From Hyphochytrium catenoides (Eukaryota; Sar; Hyphochytriomycetes; Hyphochytriales; Hyphochytriaceae), in the NCBI GenBank assembly GCA_900088475.1, contig FLMG01003796.1, positions 1 to 12,748 of the forward strand: a stretch of 12,748 bases of DNA, read 5' to 3'. This document shows, piece by piece, positions 1 to 9,579 of the stretch. The notes under the pieces are model-generated. The model was not told the origin of the DNA. It saw only the letters and a list, made by a program, of their open reading frames with translations, and did no database searches. The translations under genes were made by a program, and so were the position numbers. The first letter of the stretch is position 1; the number at the start of each line of letters is the position of its first letter.

Positions 1-517
1 GCTTCTGGTGACGGCTGGTCCTCTTCCTCCATCTCGTGCCTAGCTATTATACTCACAAAGGCCATAATGTCTGACACTCTGTCTCACTCCTGATCCTTGT
101 CACACTACGTTTCTTACCTCCCTCATCAGCCTCTGAAGAGAAACTTCAACTGAGAGTTGTCTTGCCATAGAACTACTGCGTATCTCGCCTTCGCTCTTTC
201 TCCTTGATCCCCTTTCACTCAACTACATAACAGAAATCTCTCCTGATTCTTCCTCGTCAATGTCTGAGAAAGGTGCTGATGGTGTCCGCTGTTATTCCGT
301 ACAGCACGAACTACAAGTGGCCGCATGAGAATGATCCCACCATTGTGGTCCCTCCTCCTCCTCCTCTCTCCACTGGCTACCTTGATGACAACAGCTAAGA
401 GAAATCTCCTGCAAAGATCCAGGAGGACATCTCGGTTGCGCGCCGTTACTCCTTTTCTATCAGCAGCAGCATCATAGAAGAAAGAGGAGTCTTCTTATTA
501 TGAGAGGGCATCATGCC

Positions 518-536
518 TATATATATATATTATATT
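518..536. repeat. AT microsatellite
   Basis: This is an uninterrupted TA dinucleotide run with one slip (ATT) near its end. It resembles a TATA element but has no convincing gene immediately downstream on either strand. Confidence 0.8.
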
Positions 537-654
537 AGCATAAAGCTCAACATACAACAATCAACAAGACAGAGAAGAAGAGCAATAGATGATGGAGAGA
601 AGAGATGTGATGTGGGATGACAGCTGGGTCTGACGCACGTGCTGCAGAGCCTAG

Positions 655-773
655 CCTAGCGCATGATGATGAACCAGCCCCACCACTACTACTAACCCTA
701 ATCCCTACTACTAGGGACACGGCAAGTGGTGAAGGATAAAGGAGGGGCGGACTCTCCCGGGGGACGGTCAATG
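655..773 (+). repeat. Diverged dispersed repeat, copy A
   Basis: It shares a 15-base exact start (CCTAGCGCATGATGA) with copy B at 2907. Further short matches follow in the same order: a CACCACT block, AGTGG followed by GGATAA, a G-rich block with GGACTC or GGCGGACTC, and a CGGT...CAATG/TCATG end. The order of matches over about 110 bases suggests common ancestry, probably an old mobile-element relic. Exact boundaries are uncertain because the alignment was made by eye. Confidence 0.5.
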
Positions 774-2020
774 CAGCTTCACTAGACGCCTCACCACGCG
801 TACAGCCACTAAAATATCCATCATCCTACAAGTAGAAACAGCAGACAATCAATTAACCCTTGTGCTTCAGAGTATTACCACTTAAACCACTCCCTAACGT
901 CTGGTCCTCCCCTCCTCCCTCTCGGTGTTGTTGGCAAAAGACCATAAACGAACAATTCTTTCCTTTTACTGGAGAAGAGAGAAGAAGAAGGAAAGGAGAG
1001 CCGAGCTCCACAGTGTTTTTTGTCCTGCATCATCATCATCCCGCCACACAAAAACATGCCACGATTTACTTCTTCTGTCAACTACTATCTCGCTACTAGC
1101 AGCAGTAGGTGGTAGTAGTGCACGCAAGCAGCCTTCTCCAGCAGCATCACCAGCAGCACCACTGCTATTGGTGTGTAAAGAAGAATGATGAGCAGCAGGC
1201 GGGCGTCGAAGGGGGGAGGAGGAGGCGGAGGGAGTGAAGTGAGGAGGAGTTAGTGACGATGATCAACACCACACAAAAAAGAAGATTCCGTCAAGAGACA
1301 ATGGTGAACCCTCTACTAAGAATAGGCGACTATAGAAGAAAGGACCACCACACAGTGCTGGTATTTGTATTAGGGGTGTCTGGGATGAGGCAGCCGAGAA
1401 GACTTGTGAAGGGTTTCTGACTCTAGGGTGGAAAACCTCTTGAATTTCTCCTCAGGTCGGGTCCGTCCGGAACTGCCTGGAGTCTTGCAACACAGCGGGC
1501 TCACCAGGGACGAAGAGCACCTCAGGAGGCTTCATATCTTTTCCAAGGGTGGGAAAGAAATAGGCAGAGCTCATCGGTACTGAGCGGTAGAAGCAAAGAA
1601 GAGTGATGACAATCAGAAGAATGACGAGAATATTATAAAGATGATGTTAGGAGAAGGCGGAGGGGCGGGGGGGCAGGCCTCTGTTGATGGTGTTCCTCCG
1701 CGGAAGCAACAGACGAATGAGAAAGAGACCCTCTCCGTCCTTCGTTGTCGGTATTCGGAGAGAATGAAGCAGTAGGTCAGAATAGCAAGGAGAGCGATGG
1801 GCAGTGGAGAACTAGCTTGGCCTTCATAGACCCAAATAAACACCCCTACGTACTTCTTACTTAGAAGACATTCTGCTTGATCTAGCAGTAGGAACTGTGA
1901 GGAGGTGAATCAGTATTCCAAGCAGCATCAGCTTTCGTATAGTAGTCATCATCATCTGTCGACCGCTATCTGGGGGCCTAATGGTGCTACTTCAGTACTT
2001 AGCAGATTCTTACGCCCTGG

Positions 2021-2106
2021 TGGGAGCACGGACTCGAGTGGTCCATCTCATTGCTGCCGCACTTTGGGAGCACGGACGAGTGGTCCATCTCATGCCTGCC
2101 GCACTA
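2021..2106 (+). repeat. 44-bp tandem duplication (two units)
   Basis: Unit 1 (2021-2064) and unit 2 (2065-2106) both begin TGGGAGCACGGAC and continue through GAGTGGTCCATCTCAT to CTGCCGCACT. Unit 2 lacks two bases (CT) after GGAC and has a small rearrangement near CTCATTGC/CTCATGCC. Because unit 2 is two bases shorter, the frame changes between units, which argues against a coding repeat. Confidence 0.85.
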
Positions 2107-2520
2107 CTGTCCCCTCCTCAACAAGGAGTGGAAGGAGGTCGCCCATCATCCACTTCCTTCTTCCGCTTTTTAGTACTTATCCAGCAGCATGACGGCCTCG
2201 AGCAAAATTACAATGAATGATAAAGAGAGAACATCTGAACCTTTATTCTCTCTCTTTATACAGATGATGATATGAACTAGCTACGACTACTCAACAGAAG
2301 AAGACGAAGAAGAAGAGGCCAGAATCAAGAAGGTTAGGTCTCTTAAATTTTGTCCCTTCCTTCCACCATCACTATCAGAAAAGGAGAAGATCGTAGCAAG
2401 TTTCCTCAGCTGCAATAACAGTAGGAGAGGAAAGAGGAGATCCAAGGAACTAGAATTACCACCACCGTCAAACAGGATAGCAAGAGAACGATCCAACCGT
2501 AGAAGAGGATTATGCTAGCT

Positions 2521-2814
2521 TCAGATTCTGATGCGCATTCTCTTCATGAAGGCCAACGAGACTCCTTTGGTATTATGAATTCGTAAAGCCATCCTGAGGC
2601 AAGACCAATGACCATACCAAGTAGCATCATCTGAAGGGCGACCACATCGAAGCTTCACAAGCCGCTGCACACAGTCAAGGACAGGAGATAGCATAGCCTG
2701 TCCGAGTATCCCCACACTGGCAGGACAAAGTGAAGGTCCATAATAAGGAAGAGTTCTAGACTCTAGTAATGTCCATCTTGCCCTCAAGGAAGAAAAGGAA
2801 TCAAGGGCCCCAAC
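2521..2814 (-). other. Unrecognised open frame, about 97 codons, doubtful
   Basis: This minus-strand frame is open from just after a TGA at 2815-2817 to a TGA at its low-coordinate end. Unlike its neighbours it is not low-complexity: the translation has a mixed composition with several Cys and Trp residues. The first in-frame ATG is at 2692-2694, giving only about 57 residues. No signal peptide, domain or paralogue is visible. It could be an internal exon, a relic of a mobile element or chance. Confidence 0.15.
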
Positions 2815-2906
2815 TCATCATAGCGTTACTACGGAGAAGAGCGATATGTGAAGAAAAGAGAATCGAATACGGCATGCCAGCGAACCTGGCGGCGTATAGA
2901 ACTTAC

Positions 2907-3004
2907 CCTAGCGCATGATGACCTAACGCCATCACCACTGCCTCTCATCTGAGCAGGGCCAGTGGCGGATAAGGGCCAGGACTCCCCAACTGGGCGGTGT
3001 CATG
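2907..3004 (+). repeat. Diverged dispersed repeat, copy B
   Basis: This is the partner of the copy at 655-773, in the same orientation and about 20 bases shorter. It keeps the exact 15-base opening, the AGTGG-x-GGATAAGG segment and the CCGG/CCCC-rich stretch before a TCATG end. No reading frame is preserved across the two copies. Confidence 0.5.
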
Positions 3005-3219
3005 GTGTCATGTGACATGTGACCTCACTGGAGACCTCTCCATCCATACATCCATACAGCCATCACTTCTAAACAAAAACTATTTATTAGCGTTACAAAG
3101 TACTCTGCAGTCAACGCGATACGCGTTTTACCGAGAGAGATGTGGACAGGACACGACTTGGTAAGCCCAGGAGAGGAGGCAGCGAGAGGATGGAGGAACA
3201 GCGACCGTCCCAAAGACGG

Positions 3220-3288
3220 CTCATCATTGCAATTCAGCTTGACTGATAACCAAACGCGGTTGCAGGAGAGCTGAATTGCAATGATGAG
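3220..3288. repeat. Perfect 20-bp inverted repeat with 29-nt loop
   Basis: The left arm at 3220-3239 (starting CTCATCATTG) is the exact reverse complement of the right arm at 3269-3288 (ending CAATGATGAG). The 29-base loop (3240-3268) holds a further small AACC/GGTT pairing at 3248-3261. A separate 5-bp hairpin (CCGTC/GACGG, 3205-3219) lies immediately to the left. There is no U-tract after the arm, so a simple terminator is not indicated. It could be a small-RNA precursor, the ends of a tiny inverted-repeat element, or a structured transcript. Confidence 0.85.
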
Positions 3289-3846
3289 TCATCAGATGCT
3301 GGATGGGCAGAAAGCTTGAGAAGGTAGTTCTAGTCGCTACCGAATAAAGAATAGAGGAGGGGACCTGAACGAGAAGGGAGTTCTATGTGTTGAAGAAAGA
3401 GAGAGGAGAACTACGGTAAGAACCATCCCTTTTGAAAAGTGACACGGACCAACAAGGGGATGTGATCATTTGATTCAAGGAGCAGATCCTCTTGTTTGTC
3501 AAGTCTGGTACACCTTGCAGGAAGAACGATGACAGAGACTGTTTATGAAGGGAGATAGTGTGAATGATGTGGAAGAGAGAAAGAGCAAGCCAGACAAATA
3601 GGGTGCAACCCAAAAACGACTGAGCCAAGTAGAACTATATCTCGAGGCGTAATGAAGGTAAGAGTGAGAGACTTCCTGCAGACATTGAAGGAGATAGCGG
3701 ACTAGAGGGCGTTCAATATTTAAAAGAGAGACACCTCCAAGATCAAAGATATCGAGTGAAAATTGTGAGAGCAGTAGAATTATCTTGTGAAAGACAAAAA
3801 CCGCGGCGAACGTGGAGAACGGACTGCGTCATCATGGCTCGGTCCT

Positions 3847-3866
3847 TCTCTCTCTCTCTCTCTCTC
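3847..3866 (+). repeat. TC microsatellite
   Basis: Ten perfect TC units. No gene is recognised immediately downstream on this strand. Confidence 0.9.
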
Positions 3867-4768
3867 CGCAGCAGAACAAATGTGTTTGGCCGTGTTTTGA
3901 CATCGTCTCAGTATCAAAGTACCAAGTGTTAGTGCTTGGTAATAACTCTGGCACAGCCTCTACTGGTCATCGACGCGGACTACTGTTTTACTACCCACTT
4001 CTTAGGCTCTGAAACATTCAGCACGAAAAGCAAACAATATTAGCTACAAATAGAAGAGAACATGTTTTTAATAAAATATTATTCTTGTGAAAGTTTCCAT
4101 AGGTTGCTAGCCCCAGAGCCAGTTTCGCGGATATTTGGAAGAGATGATGAACTTTGAAGTGGAGATCACCTTTCGTTCCTTCCTCTTAGGCTTTTTCTTT
4201 CCCCACCATGCGAACCACGGAGACCATGGCCCTGCGCTATCTATCTAGTTCTACTAGAGAGAGAACGGGAAGCAACGAGTGAGCGAAAGACGAGAGAAAA
4301 GAACAGGGAGGGAAGGAATTAGAGGAAGAGAAGGAAAGGAACAGGGAACACAGAGCAAAAAGAGAGGAATGGTGGTAGTAAGGTGAGAGGGGGAAGAGGT
4401 TGTGAGAGAGAGAGTGGAACAAGGGTAGATGGACTGTGAGTGAGAAAGAGACGCAGGAGAACGGACACAGCAAGAAAGAGATAGGAATTCCTTGTGTGAC
4501 AGAACAAAACAGAAGTGAGGACATAAGATTATTTAGAGTCTGTCGTGGCCAAAGCCAACGGCTGACCACAGGAGCTTAGACTCTGTTTCGGTGCTTCATG
4601 ATGCTGTGCCTTCAACAAGATGATGGGCAGCAGCAGTGATGATTGTGTCAAGGGGTGGAAAGGTTCTTGCTCCTTCGTCACTTGACGTGCAGAAACTCTC
4701 AACGACGGTAACTCTGTGACAACTTTTACTCCTCCTTGATCCTCGTAGACTTTCCTTTCGTCTTTTTT

Positions 4769-4797
4769 CTCTCTCTCTCTCTCCCTCTCCCTCTCTC
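4769..4797 (+). repeat. CT microsatellite upstream of paralogue 1
   Basis: A CT run with CCCT interruptions, preceded by a T-tract. It lies about 385 bases before the paralogue 1 start and is pyrimidine-rich on the gene's sense strand. Confidence 0.9.
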
Positions 4798-4894
4798 GCT
4801 GTTCAGACGACATGGCTGCGGTTCTGCTCGTAAGTCTACTAGAGTATTCCAGGAGGAGGAATGGTTAAACTAAAGTGCCTTGTGAAGTAATGTG

Positions 4895-5181
4895 ACCTAG
4901 ACGACCAATCAAATCTGATAGACCTGAGAACGCCCTGATCCTCATCTTCTTTCGTCCCCGTCACCTCTCTTTCAACCCATTTCTCTCGGTGGATCACCCT
5001 TTCGATCTCACTTCCCTAAGCGAATCGTGTTCATATCTGACCCTAGATCGAAGGAGTAACTCGCCCTAGCGCCTTCATTGTCTCTGCCAAATACCAATTT
5101 GCATTGCTCCGCACACCTCAACTGGTCAAGACTCCTTAAGCTCCGTGAACCTCTCCCAAGCTCAAAGGCACAATCATTAGA
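4895..5181 (+). promoter_or_regulatory. ATG-free leader/promoter region of paralogue 1
   Basis: There is no ATG between 4895 and the start codon. A CCAAT box lies at 5094-5098 (84 bases before the ATG), just after TTCATTGTCT at about 5073, which loosely resembles an initiator. No TATA box is evident. The transcription start cannot be placed from sequence alone. Confidence 0.4.
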
Positions 5182-5958
5182 ATGAAGCTTCTTAGCCTTA
5201 TCGCGCTCACATTTGCAGCTACCGCTGCCGCCCAGAGTAACAACGATGGATGCACTCCGATAACTGACTGCAATGGAAACATCCAGGTTGCTCTTGGTGC
5301 TAGTGGCCAGTGCACCTCCACCTACGGCCCGCAAGGAGAGGTTCAAGCTAGCATTGGAAAAGTCTGCCTGCAATGCCCAGGAGAGGGAAAGATTGACACC
5401 AGCAAGTTCCCGTATGTCACTTGCAATGGCAAGGCACTTTGCGGCAACGTCCCTGGTCTTCCGACAACCATCTCTCCCAACCAGGCTAAGTGCATTCTGA
5501 GCGGTGGTAACACTATAGCCTGTGTCACTAGCTGCACACCTAGCCCTTCTCCCGTCCCTTCTCCTAACCCTGGGCCCTCTCCCACGACTGCGGCGCCTGT
5601 CACTCCTGCACCTTCTTCCAGCGTCCCTTCAAAGGCTCCAACAAGCATGGCAGCTCCAAGCACGGCAGCCCCAACCACTGGCAAGAACGTTACGACGGCG
5701 CCTACCACTGCTGCTCCTGTCCCTACATCATCCAAAGCTCCTATCACTAGCGGTAACTCTACAGATGACGCCATGGATGATGATGATGAAGTCCCGACCG
5801 CAGGGGAGAGTGCAGTCAACGGAACCACAAATGGAACTGCAGATGACGCCGGAACTTCTGAGCCTAGCACTGAAGGTCCATCCAGCGCAGCATCAGCTGT
5901 GTCCATCGGGACAGCCGCCGCGCTATCTGCAGTTGTAGCTATGTTCCTCAAGGCCTAA
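5182..5958 (+). CDS. Secreted ten-cysteine, Thr/Pro/Ser-rich, putatively GPI-anchored surface protein (paralogue 1)
   Basis: The frame encodes 258 residues and ends in TAA. Residues 1-17 form a typical signal peptide (MKLLSL, then an Ala-rich core, cleavage likely after Ala17). Residues 24-118 form a compact domain with ten cysteines at 24, 30, 44, 62, 65, 81, 87, 104, 114 and 118, enough for five disulfides. It contains the core VCLQCPGEGKID at 61-72. From about 119 to 235 the chain is a Thr/Pro/Ser/Ala stalk, likely heavily O-glycosylated. It has N-glycosylation sequons at Asn169, 192, 213 and 217 and an acidic cluster at 195-203. The last ~20 residues are hydrophobic after a small-residue GPSSAAS stretch, as in a GPI signal. 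The start is supported by the signal peptide, A at -3 and no other ATG for about 285 bases upstream. Gene 2 is a clear paralogue, which confirms that it is coding. I do not recognise the domain; a wall, adhesion or effector-like surface role is inference only. Confidence 0.9.
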   Translation: MKLLSLIALTFAATAAAQSNNDGCTPITDCNGNIQVALGASGQCTSTYGPQGEVQASIGKVCLQCPGEGKIDTSKFPYVTCNGKALCGNVPGLPTTISPNQAKCILSGGNTIACVTSCTPSPSPVPSPNPGPSPTTAAPVTPAPSSSVPSKAPTSMAAPSTAAPTTGKNVTTAPTTAAPVPTSSKAPITSGNSTDDAMDDDDEVPTAGESAVNGTTNGTADDAGTSEPSTEGPSSAASAVSIGTAAALSAVVAMFLKA

Positions 5959-6011
5959 GTGTTTGCCTGACCCCATACAAGTTATTTGTCTCCTAACTCC
6001 TGCCACTATCG

Positions 6012-6022
6012 TTTATATAAGG
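6012..6022 (+). promoter_or_regulatory. Possible 3'-UTR element shared by the paralogues
   Basis: TTTATATAAGG lies 54 bases after the paralogue 1 stop. A similar TTTATAAGG follows paralogue 2. In both cases an A-rich ATAAT/GATAAAT stretch follows within about 25 bases. This could be a polyadenylation or mRNA-stability signal. No perfect AATAAA is present. Confidence 0.3.
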
Positions 6023-7790
6023 CAATATCGCACTCTATCATAATAGTAAGTTAAGTTATTTTGCTGAACGTATAAGAATGGATGCTCCGGGCTTTCTCCT
6101 CGCTGTCTTTGGTCAGAATGATCGTTGAGCTGCTCCTCCCACGTAAGTTGACTCTTAACTTCACAGCTGCTGCCACCTTTGACTTTGGTTCTGCATCGTC
6201 ATATCTGGAGAAAAACCAGTAGTCCCCGTCGTCGTAGCAGTTGTGGCGACACAAGCAGCAGCAGTACTTCTTTCTTTACGAGATTCCCAGTGAAATTGGG
6301 TCTCTATCAAACGTTGTACAAGTACCGTGTCCCCTGCTCCTTCATTTCCCTCTTTAGCCTAGCGAATAGTTTATCTGGACGGACCTAGTCAGCTGTCAAA
6401 GCCGATTACTATTAACAAGATACCTAGCACCTGAGGTTCGATTTCTACGACGTGACATCCGACATAGAAGAAGGAGGGCGACAATAAGAGTAGATTGATG
6501 ATGGACTGACGCAGCCGAGATGATGAAAACCAACGAGCACTTCAGTAAGAAGCTCCTCATCATTGCATCTGTCCTAACCGCCAAGATAAATAAGCCAAGA
6601 GCATAAGGTAAGGTGGTCTATTGTTCCATTATTGTTCAGAGAAGAGCTGACGTTCCTGATGTCTATTATACTGCTGCTACCCCTGCTGATCCGTGCTGCG
6701 CAGAGCAAGAAGACATGGTGTCATTATTGTTAAAAAGCGCTCTTGCCTTGCAGATAGATAGCAGTGGAGTTATTAACAATGGGTCGTATGATGATGCCCG
6801 CTGCCTCGTATTGTTGGCTGCTTTGATACCTTGGTAAAGAAGCCTATGTTTCCTCAAATATGCGTCGCCATGTTTACTCTGTGACTACTTATGGAGCCTC
6901 TTGACTTCTTTCCCTTTTTTGTTGCTCCTCCTCCTCGATCGAAGCGGTGCCGTTTAAGCCAACCCGCAAAGGTTGTTACTGGTTCCTCCCTTCTTCCTTT
7001 ACTACTACTCATGGTGATGGGATGGGTCCAGTTGTGGCAATAATAATAGAAGAGGAGCAGAATGAGAAGGGGACAATTGGTGATGGCTAAAGTTAGAGTT
7101 TGTTGTCCGCTGCACCTGCGGTTCGCCTACATTGGTGGGAAGGTGCTGTTTGGCGACTTGAAAAGGAGCTGCCAGATCAAAGGCTCATGATGTTTGGCAC
7201 TTGTCGCACAGGAGAAGCAGCTGCTATCGCGCCAACACCGTGGTGCTTGATAATGGAGACACGTCGTCTTCTCGCTTATGTCATTATTAACGAAGAGGAG
7301 TATGAACTGGGCGTGCCTTACTATTCTATGATGGGTCATTCCTTTCTTCTCCACTACTTCTAGACCTAAAGGAAACTCAGTCATGACTGATGAACCCCGC
7401 AGCAACGTCTTGTTTCTTCTAGCAGCTAACTTAATAACTAGATACGGCGGCGAGGAGGAAGGACCTTGGTTGCCGGCATCATCAACATTCTCCCTCCTCC
7501 CTAGTTTTGACCTTCAACAATGATCAGCAGACTTAGTGGGTGCTAGACGTGGTGGTTATTTAGCAGACCTATTTAGTATATCAAGGCAGCACGACAGCAG
7601 GGAACATAGGTGCGCTGACCTGGGTCTCGTCCTAGGAAAGGGACTGACTGTTGGCGTATCAAGAGGCAAAGTAGCAGAAAGGAAGGATTAGCTAGCTGGA
7701 CCACGATGTTGCCCTGAAACCCTCAGTCCATGATAGTAGTGGGACCGTAGCGGAGTGATCTCCAACCCACTTCTTAAGTACTATGGTCGT

Positions 7791-7811
7791 GACAGCTGTC
7801 GTGACAGTCAC
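7791..7811. repeat. Short palindrome cluster
   Basis: GACAGCTGTC at 7791-7800 is a perfect 10-bp palindrome. It is followed directly by GTGACAGTCAC (7801-7811), a 5-bp inverted repeat around one base. The same bases also form a direct repeat of GTCGTGACA. It could be a protein-binding site or chance. Confidence 0.5.
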
Positions 7812-8712
7812 TATCAGCTTTAGAAAGAGAAGAAGGTGATGGTGGAACATCCTTTGTAAAGATGATACGACCGAACTCACTGTATATTTTCTGTTCTTCC
7901 ACCGAACACATATTGTGCCACTTACGAGAGGACTCAGGATTCTAGAGCAATCGTTCATTGGCATGCATTGGTGGGTGGAGTCACAGGGTCATCCTGCCAT
8001 TGCATTGAGCCTGCCCCTTTTTGACAGAAAAGCTTTTCCAGTCTGTTGTACAAGTACCAAGGTTTGGCCGCATGATGCTGACAATGACACCGTCTTTGTA
8101 ATGCAGGCCGGATTATGAGGGAAACATCATATCATGGACACACCAGCAAGCTAGCAGAACAACTCTAGCAGGTCCTAGTGTACAATATATGAGTACTATG
8201 ATGATTTGCTAATTAGAGCGCAAAGCAAGCAAGCTAAGCTAGACCTACTATTCAAAGACAGAGCCCATGTGCTGCCTGCTGTAGGTATGCTGGTCTCTGT
8301 TGCAGCCAAGAAGCCAGTGACACTCCTTGGCTGTCTTACTCGACGAAATTTCTTCGAACTGGGCCAGCAGTCGTGCTGCTAGTACTAGGAGGTCCTCATG
8401 CTAAACAAAGGTCTTTATTACATGTCAACTGCCTGCCTTCAAAACGAGTAGCCGTCGTCTTCGATGATGATGATGACAGCAGCATCATGAGGACGACGAG
8501 AAGGACGACAGAGGCGCAGCGTCAGCAGCAGTGGAGCGGCCCAAGAAGCGAGCACTAGCATAGAAGGAAAGTTTAGTAGCTGAGCCACAGGAGGAGCAAG
8601 GAGAGCGTTCAATCGATGATGCTGTGGAACTGTGCACAAGGAGGGCGGAGGATTGAAGAGCAGGAAAAAGGAGAAATGACTTCCCTCGCCCGTAGGTCTG
8701 GAGGCTCTTTCT

Positions 8713-8794
8713 CCCCGTCATTTATTATGGGGAAAGGCGCCACTGCCCTCAGGGGGAAGAAGGTGACCCCCTGCCGGCAGCTGTGAAGACTGCC
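8713..8794. other. Cluster of GC-rich short hairpins
   Basis: Three nearby stems can be drawn: CCCC/GGGG (8713-8716 with 8729-8732), CAGGGGG/CCCCCTG (8750-8756 with 8767-8773, loop 10) and GGCAG/CTGCC (8776-8780 with 8790-8794). CTGCCGGCAG at 8771-8780 is itself a palindrome, so alternative folds compete. No tRNA or rRNA signature fits. It is a possible structured RNA at low confidence. Confidence 0.3.
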
Positions 8795-9056
8795 ATTTGG
8801 CTGTCACACTTCCGTTGCCTGATACAGTATATTAGTTTAGCCCATCATTGCCAGCCGAAAGGGCGACTATGAACATAAAAGAGCTTAGGTGGCCCCACAA
8901 GTTACCCATCCATCAAATATTATTAATCCACTTACTGGTAGCTTGATACAGAGGATACACCCCATATTTCTATCAGGAGGGTTGAAGGAGGACAACCAAA
9001 AATTCAGAACCACACAAAGGAGCAAAACATAGAAAAGAGACCGTGCTTGTAAGGCA

Positions 9057-9065
9057 CAGAGAGAC

Positions 9066-9135
<70 letters not shown>

Positions 9136-9176
9136 GGAGAGAGAGAGTGAGAGAGAGAGACTGAGAGAGAGAGAGT

Positions 9177-9209
<33 letters not shown>

Positions 9210-9210
9210 G
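9057..9210. repeat. Long GA microsatellite
   Basis: About 150 bases of nearly pure GA with AAAG, GTGA and CTGA interruptions. The interruptions suggest an old expanded array. Its reverse strand yields a Leu/Ser open frame that is not a gene. Confidence 0.95.
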
Positions 9211-9360
9211 GGAACGGAAAGAGCCAGAAGGCCTAGCTAGGAAGAAAAGGGCCTGACCAGCGTCATCACGATTTTTGGACATGACTTCGTGCCGTCACCG
9301 TGAGCCAGACAGCAACACAGGGGCAAGGGATCCGCCCAGACCGTAGGTCAGAAGCTTGGT

Positions 9361-9389
9361 CCTCTTTCTCTCTCTCTCCTCCCTCTCTT
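9361..9389 (+). repeat. CT-rich tract upstream of paralogue 2 (distal)
   Basis: CT dinucleotides with CCT interruptions, about 410 to 440 bases before the start codon, pyrimidine-rich on the sense strand. Confidence 0.85.
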
Positions 9390-9536
9390 GCCTTGTAGCA
9401 GCACGGAACTAAGTTACTTCTCTTCTCTATCTTGTGCTCTCTCTTGTCCTCCCCTACATTAGAGGCATAACCCCACGCTCTCTCGTACACATACAACCTT
9501 TTTTCCCCTTTACTCCATGCTTTCCCGCTCTTTGTT

Positions 9537-9559
9537 TCTCTCTCTCCCTCTCTCTCTCG
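9537..9559 (+). repeat. CT microsatellite upstream of paralogue 2 (proximal)
   Basis: CT dinucleotide run with one CCCT interruption, about 240 to 260 bases before the start codon. A shorter TGTCTCTC tract follows near 9570. Confidence 0.85.
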
Positions 9560-9579
9560 TTTATTCACTGTCTCTCTTA

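Larger units (their letters stand above)
1..4894. other. Long intergenic region with no supportable gene
   Basis: Open frames here are short, mostly translate low-complexity CT, GA, CAG or CAT runs into Ser/Leu/Arg/Glu strings, and lack recognisable domains. I see no tRNA, rRNA or intact transposon. Identifiable content is an AT run near 518, CTC and CAG/CAT trinucleotide runs (for example 351-366 and 1090-1170), a diverged repeat pair, a 44-bp tandem duplication, a perfect inverted repeat, and CT microsatellites at 3847 and 4769. Multi-exon genes with short exons cannot be excluded by eye. Confidence 0.6.
5959..9579. other. Intergenic region between the paralogues
   Basis: I find no gene that can be supported in this 3.6-kb stretch. 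Open frames near 6613, 7100 and 7915 are under 90 codons, have no recognisable domain and mostly lack a good ATG start. The stretch contains a GC-rich hairpin cluster (8713-8794), a small palindrome (7791-7811), a GA array (9057-9210) and scattered CAG/CAT trinucleotides. Confidence 0.55.

Noticed and set aside
689-704. Telomere-like TAACCCTAATCCCTA
   Set aside because: Only about two and a half degenerate units, inside a dispersed repeat; not a telomere array.
4237-4569. Ser/Leu/Phe-rich minus-strand frames resembling membrane proteins
   Set aside because: The hydrophobicity comes from a GA-rich stretch read in reverse. There is no domain and the composition is that of a simple repeat.
5343-5951. 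A 202-codon open frame antisense to paralogue 1
   Set aside because: It is the complement of a Thr/Pro/Ala-rich coding region whose codon bias removes antisense stops. It gives an Ala/Val/Gly string with no domain, and the sense frame has a signal peptide and a paralogue.
6115-6150. A possible third copy of the 10835/11010 repeat after paralogue 1 (GAGCTGC...CGTAAG)
   Set aside because: Only short interrupted matches; not enough to separate from chance by eye.
6427-6452. A GGTTCGA sequence resembling a tRNA T-arm
   Set aside because: No pairing T-stem, acceptor stem or anticodon arm can be built around it.
6314-8058. GTTGTACAAGTACC occurring twice (near 6314 and 8045)
   Set aside because: A 14-base match in a window this size is compatible with chance, and the flanks do not align.
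8453-8500. An imperfect hairpin of GATGATG/CATCAT and GTCGTC/GACGAC
   Set aside because: It arises naturally from adjacent trinucleotide runs and has mismatches.
9004-9282. A Leu-Ser repeat open frame on the minus strand
   Set aside because: It is a direct translation of the GA microsatellite.
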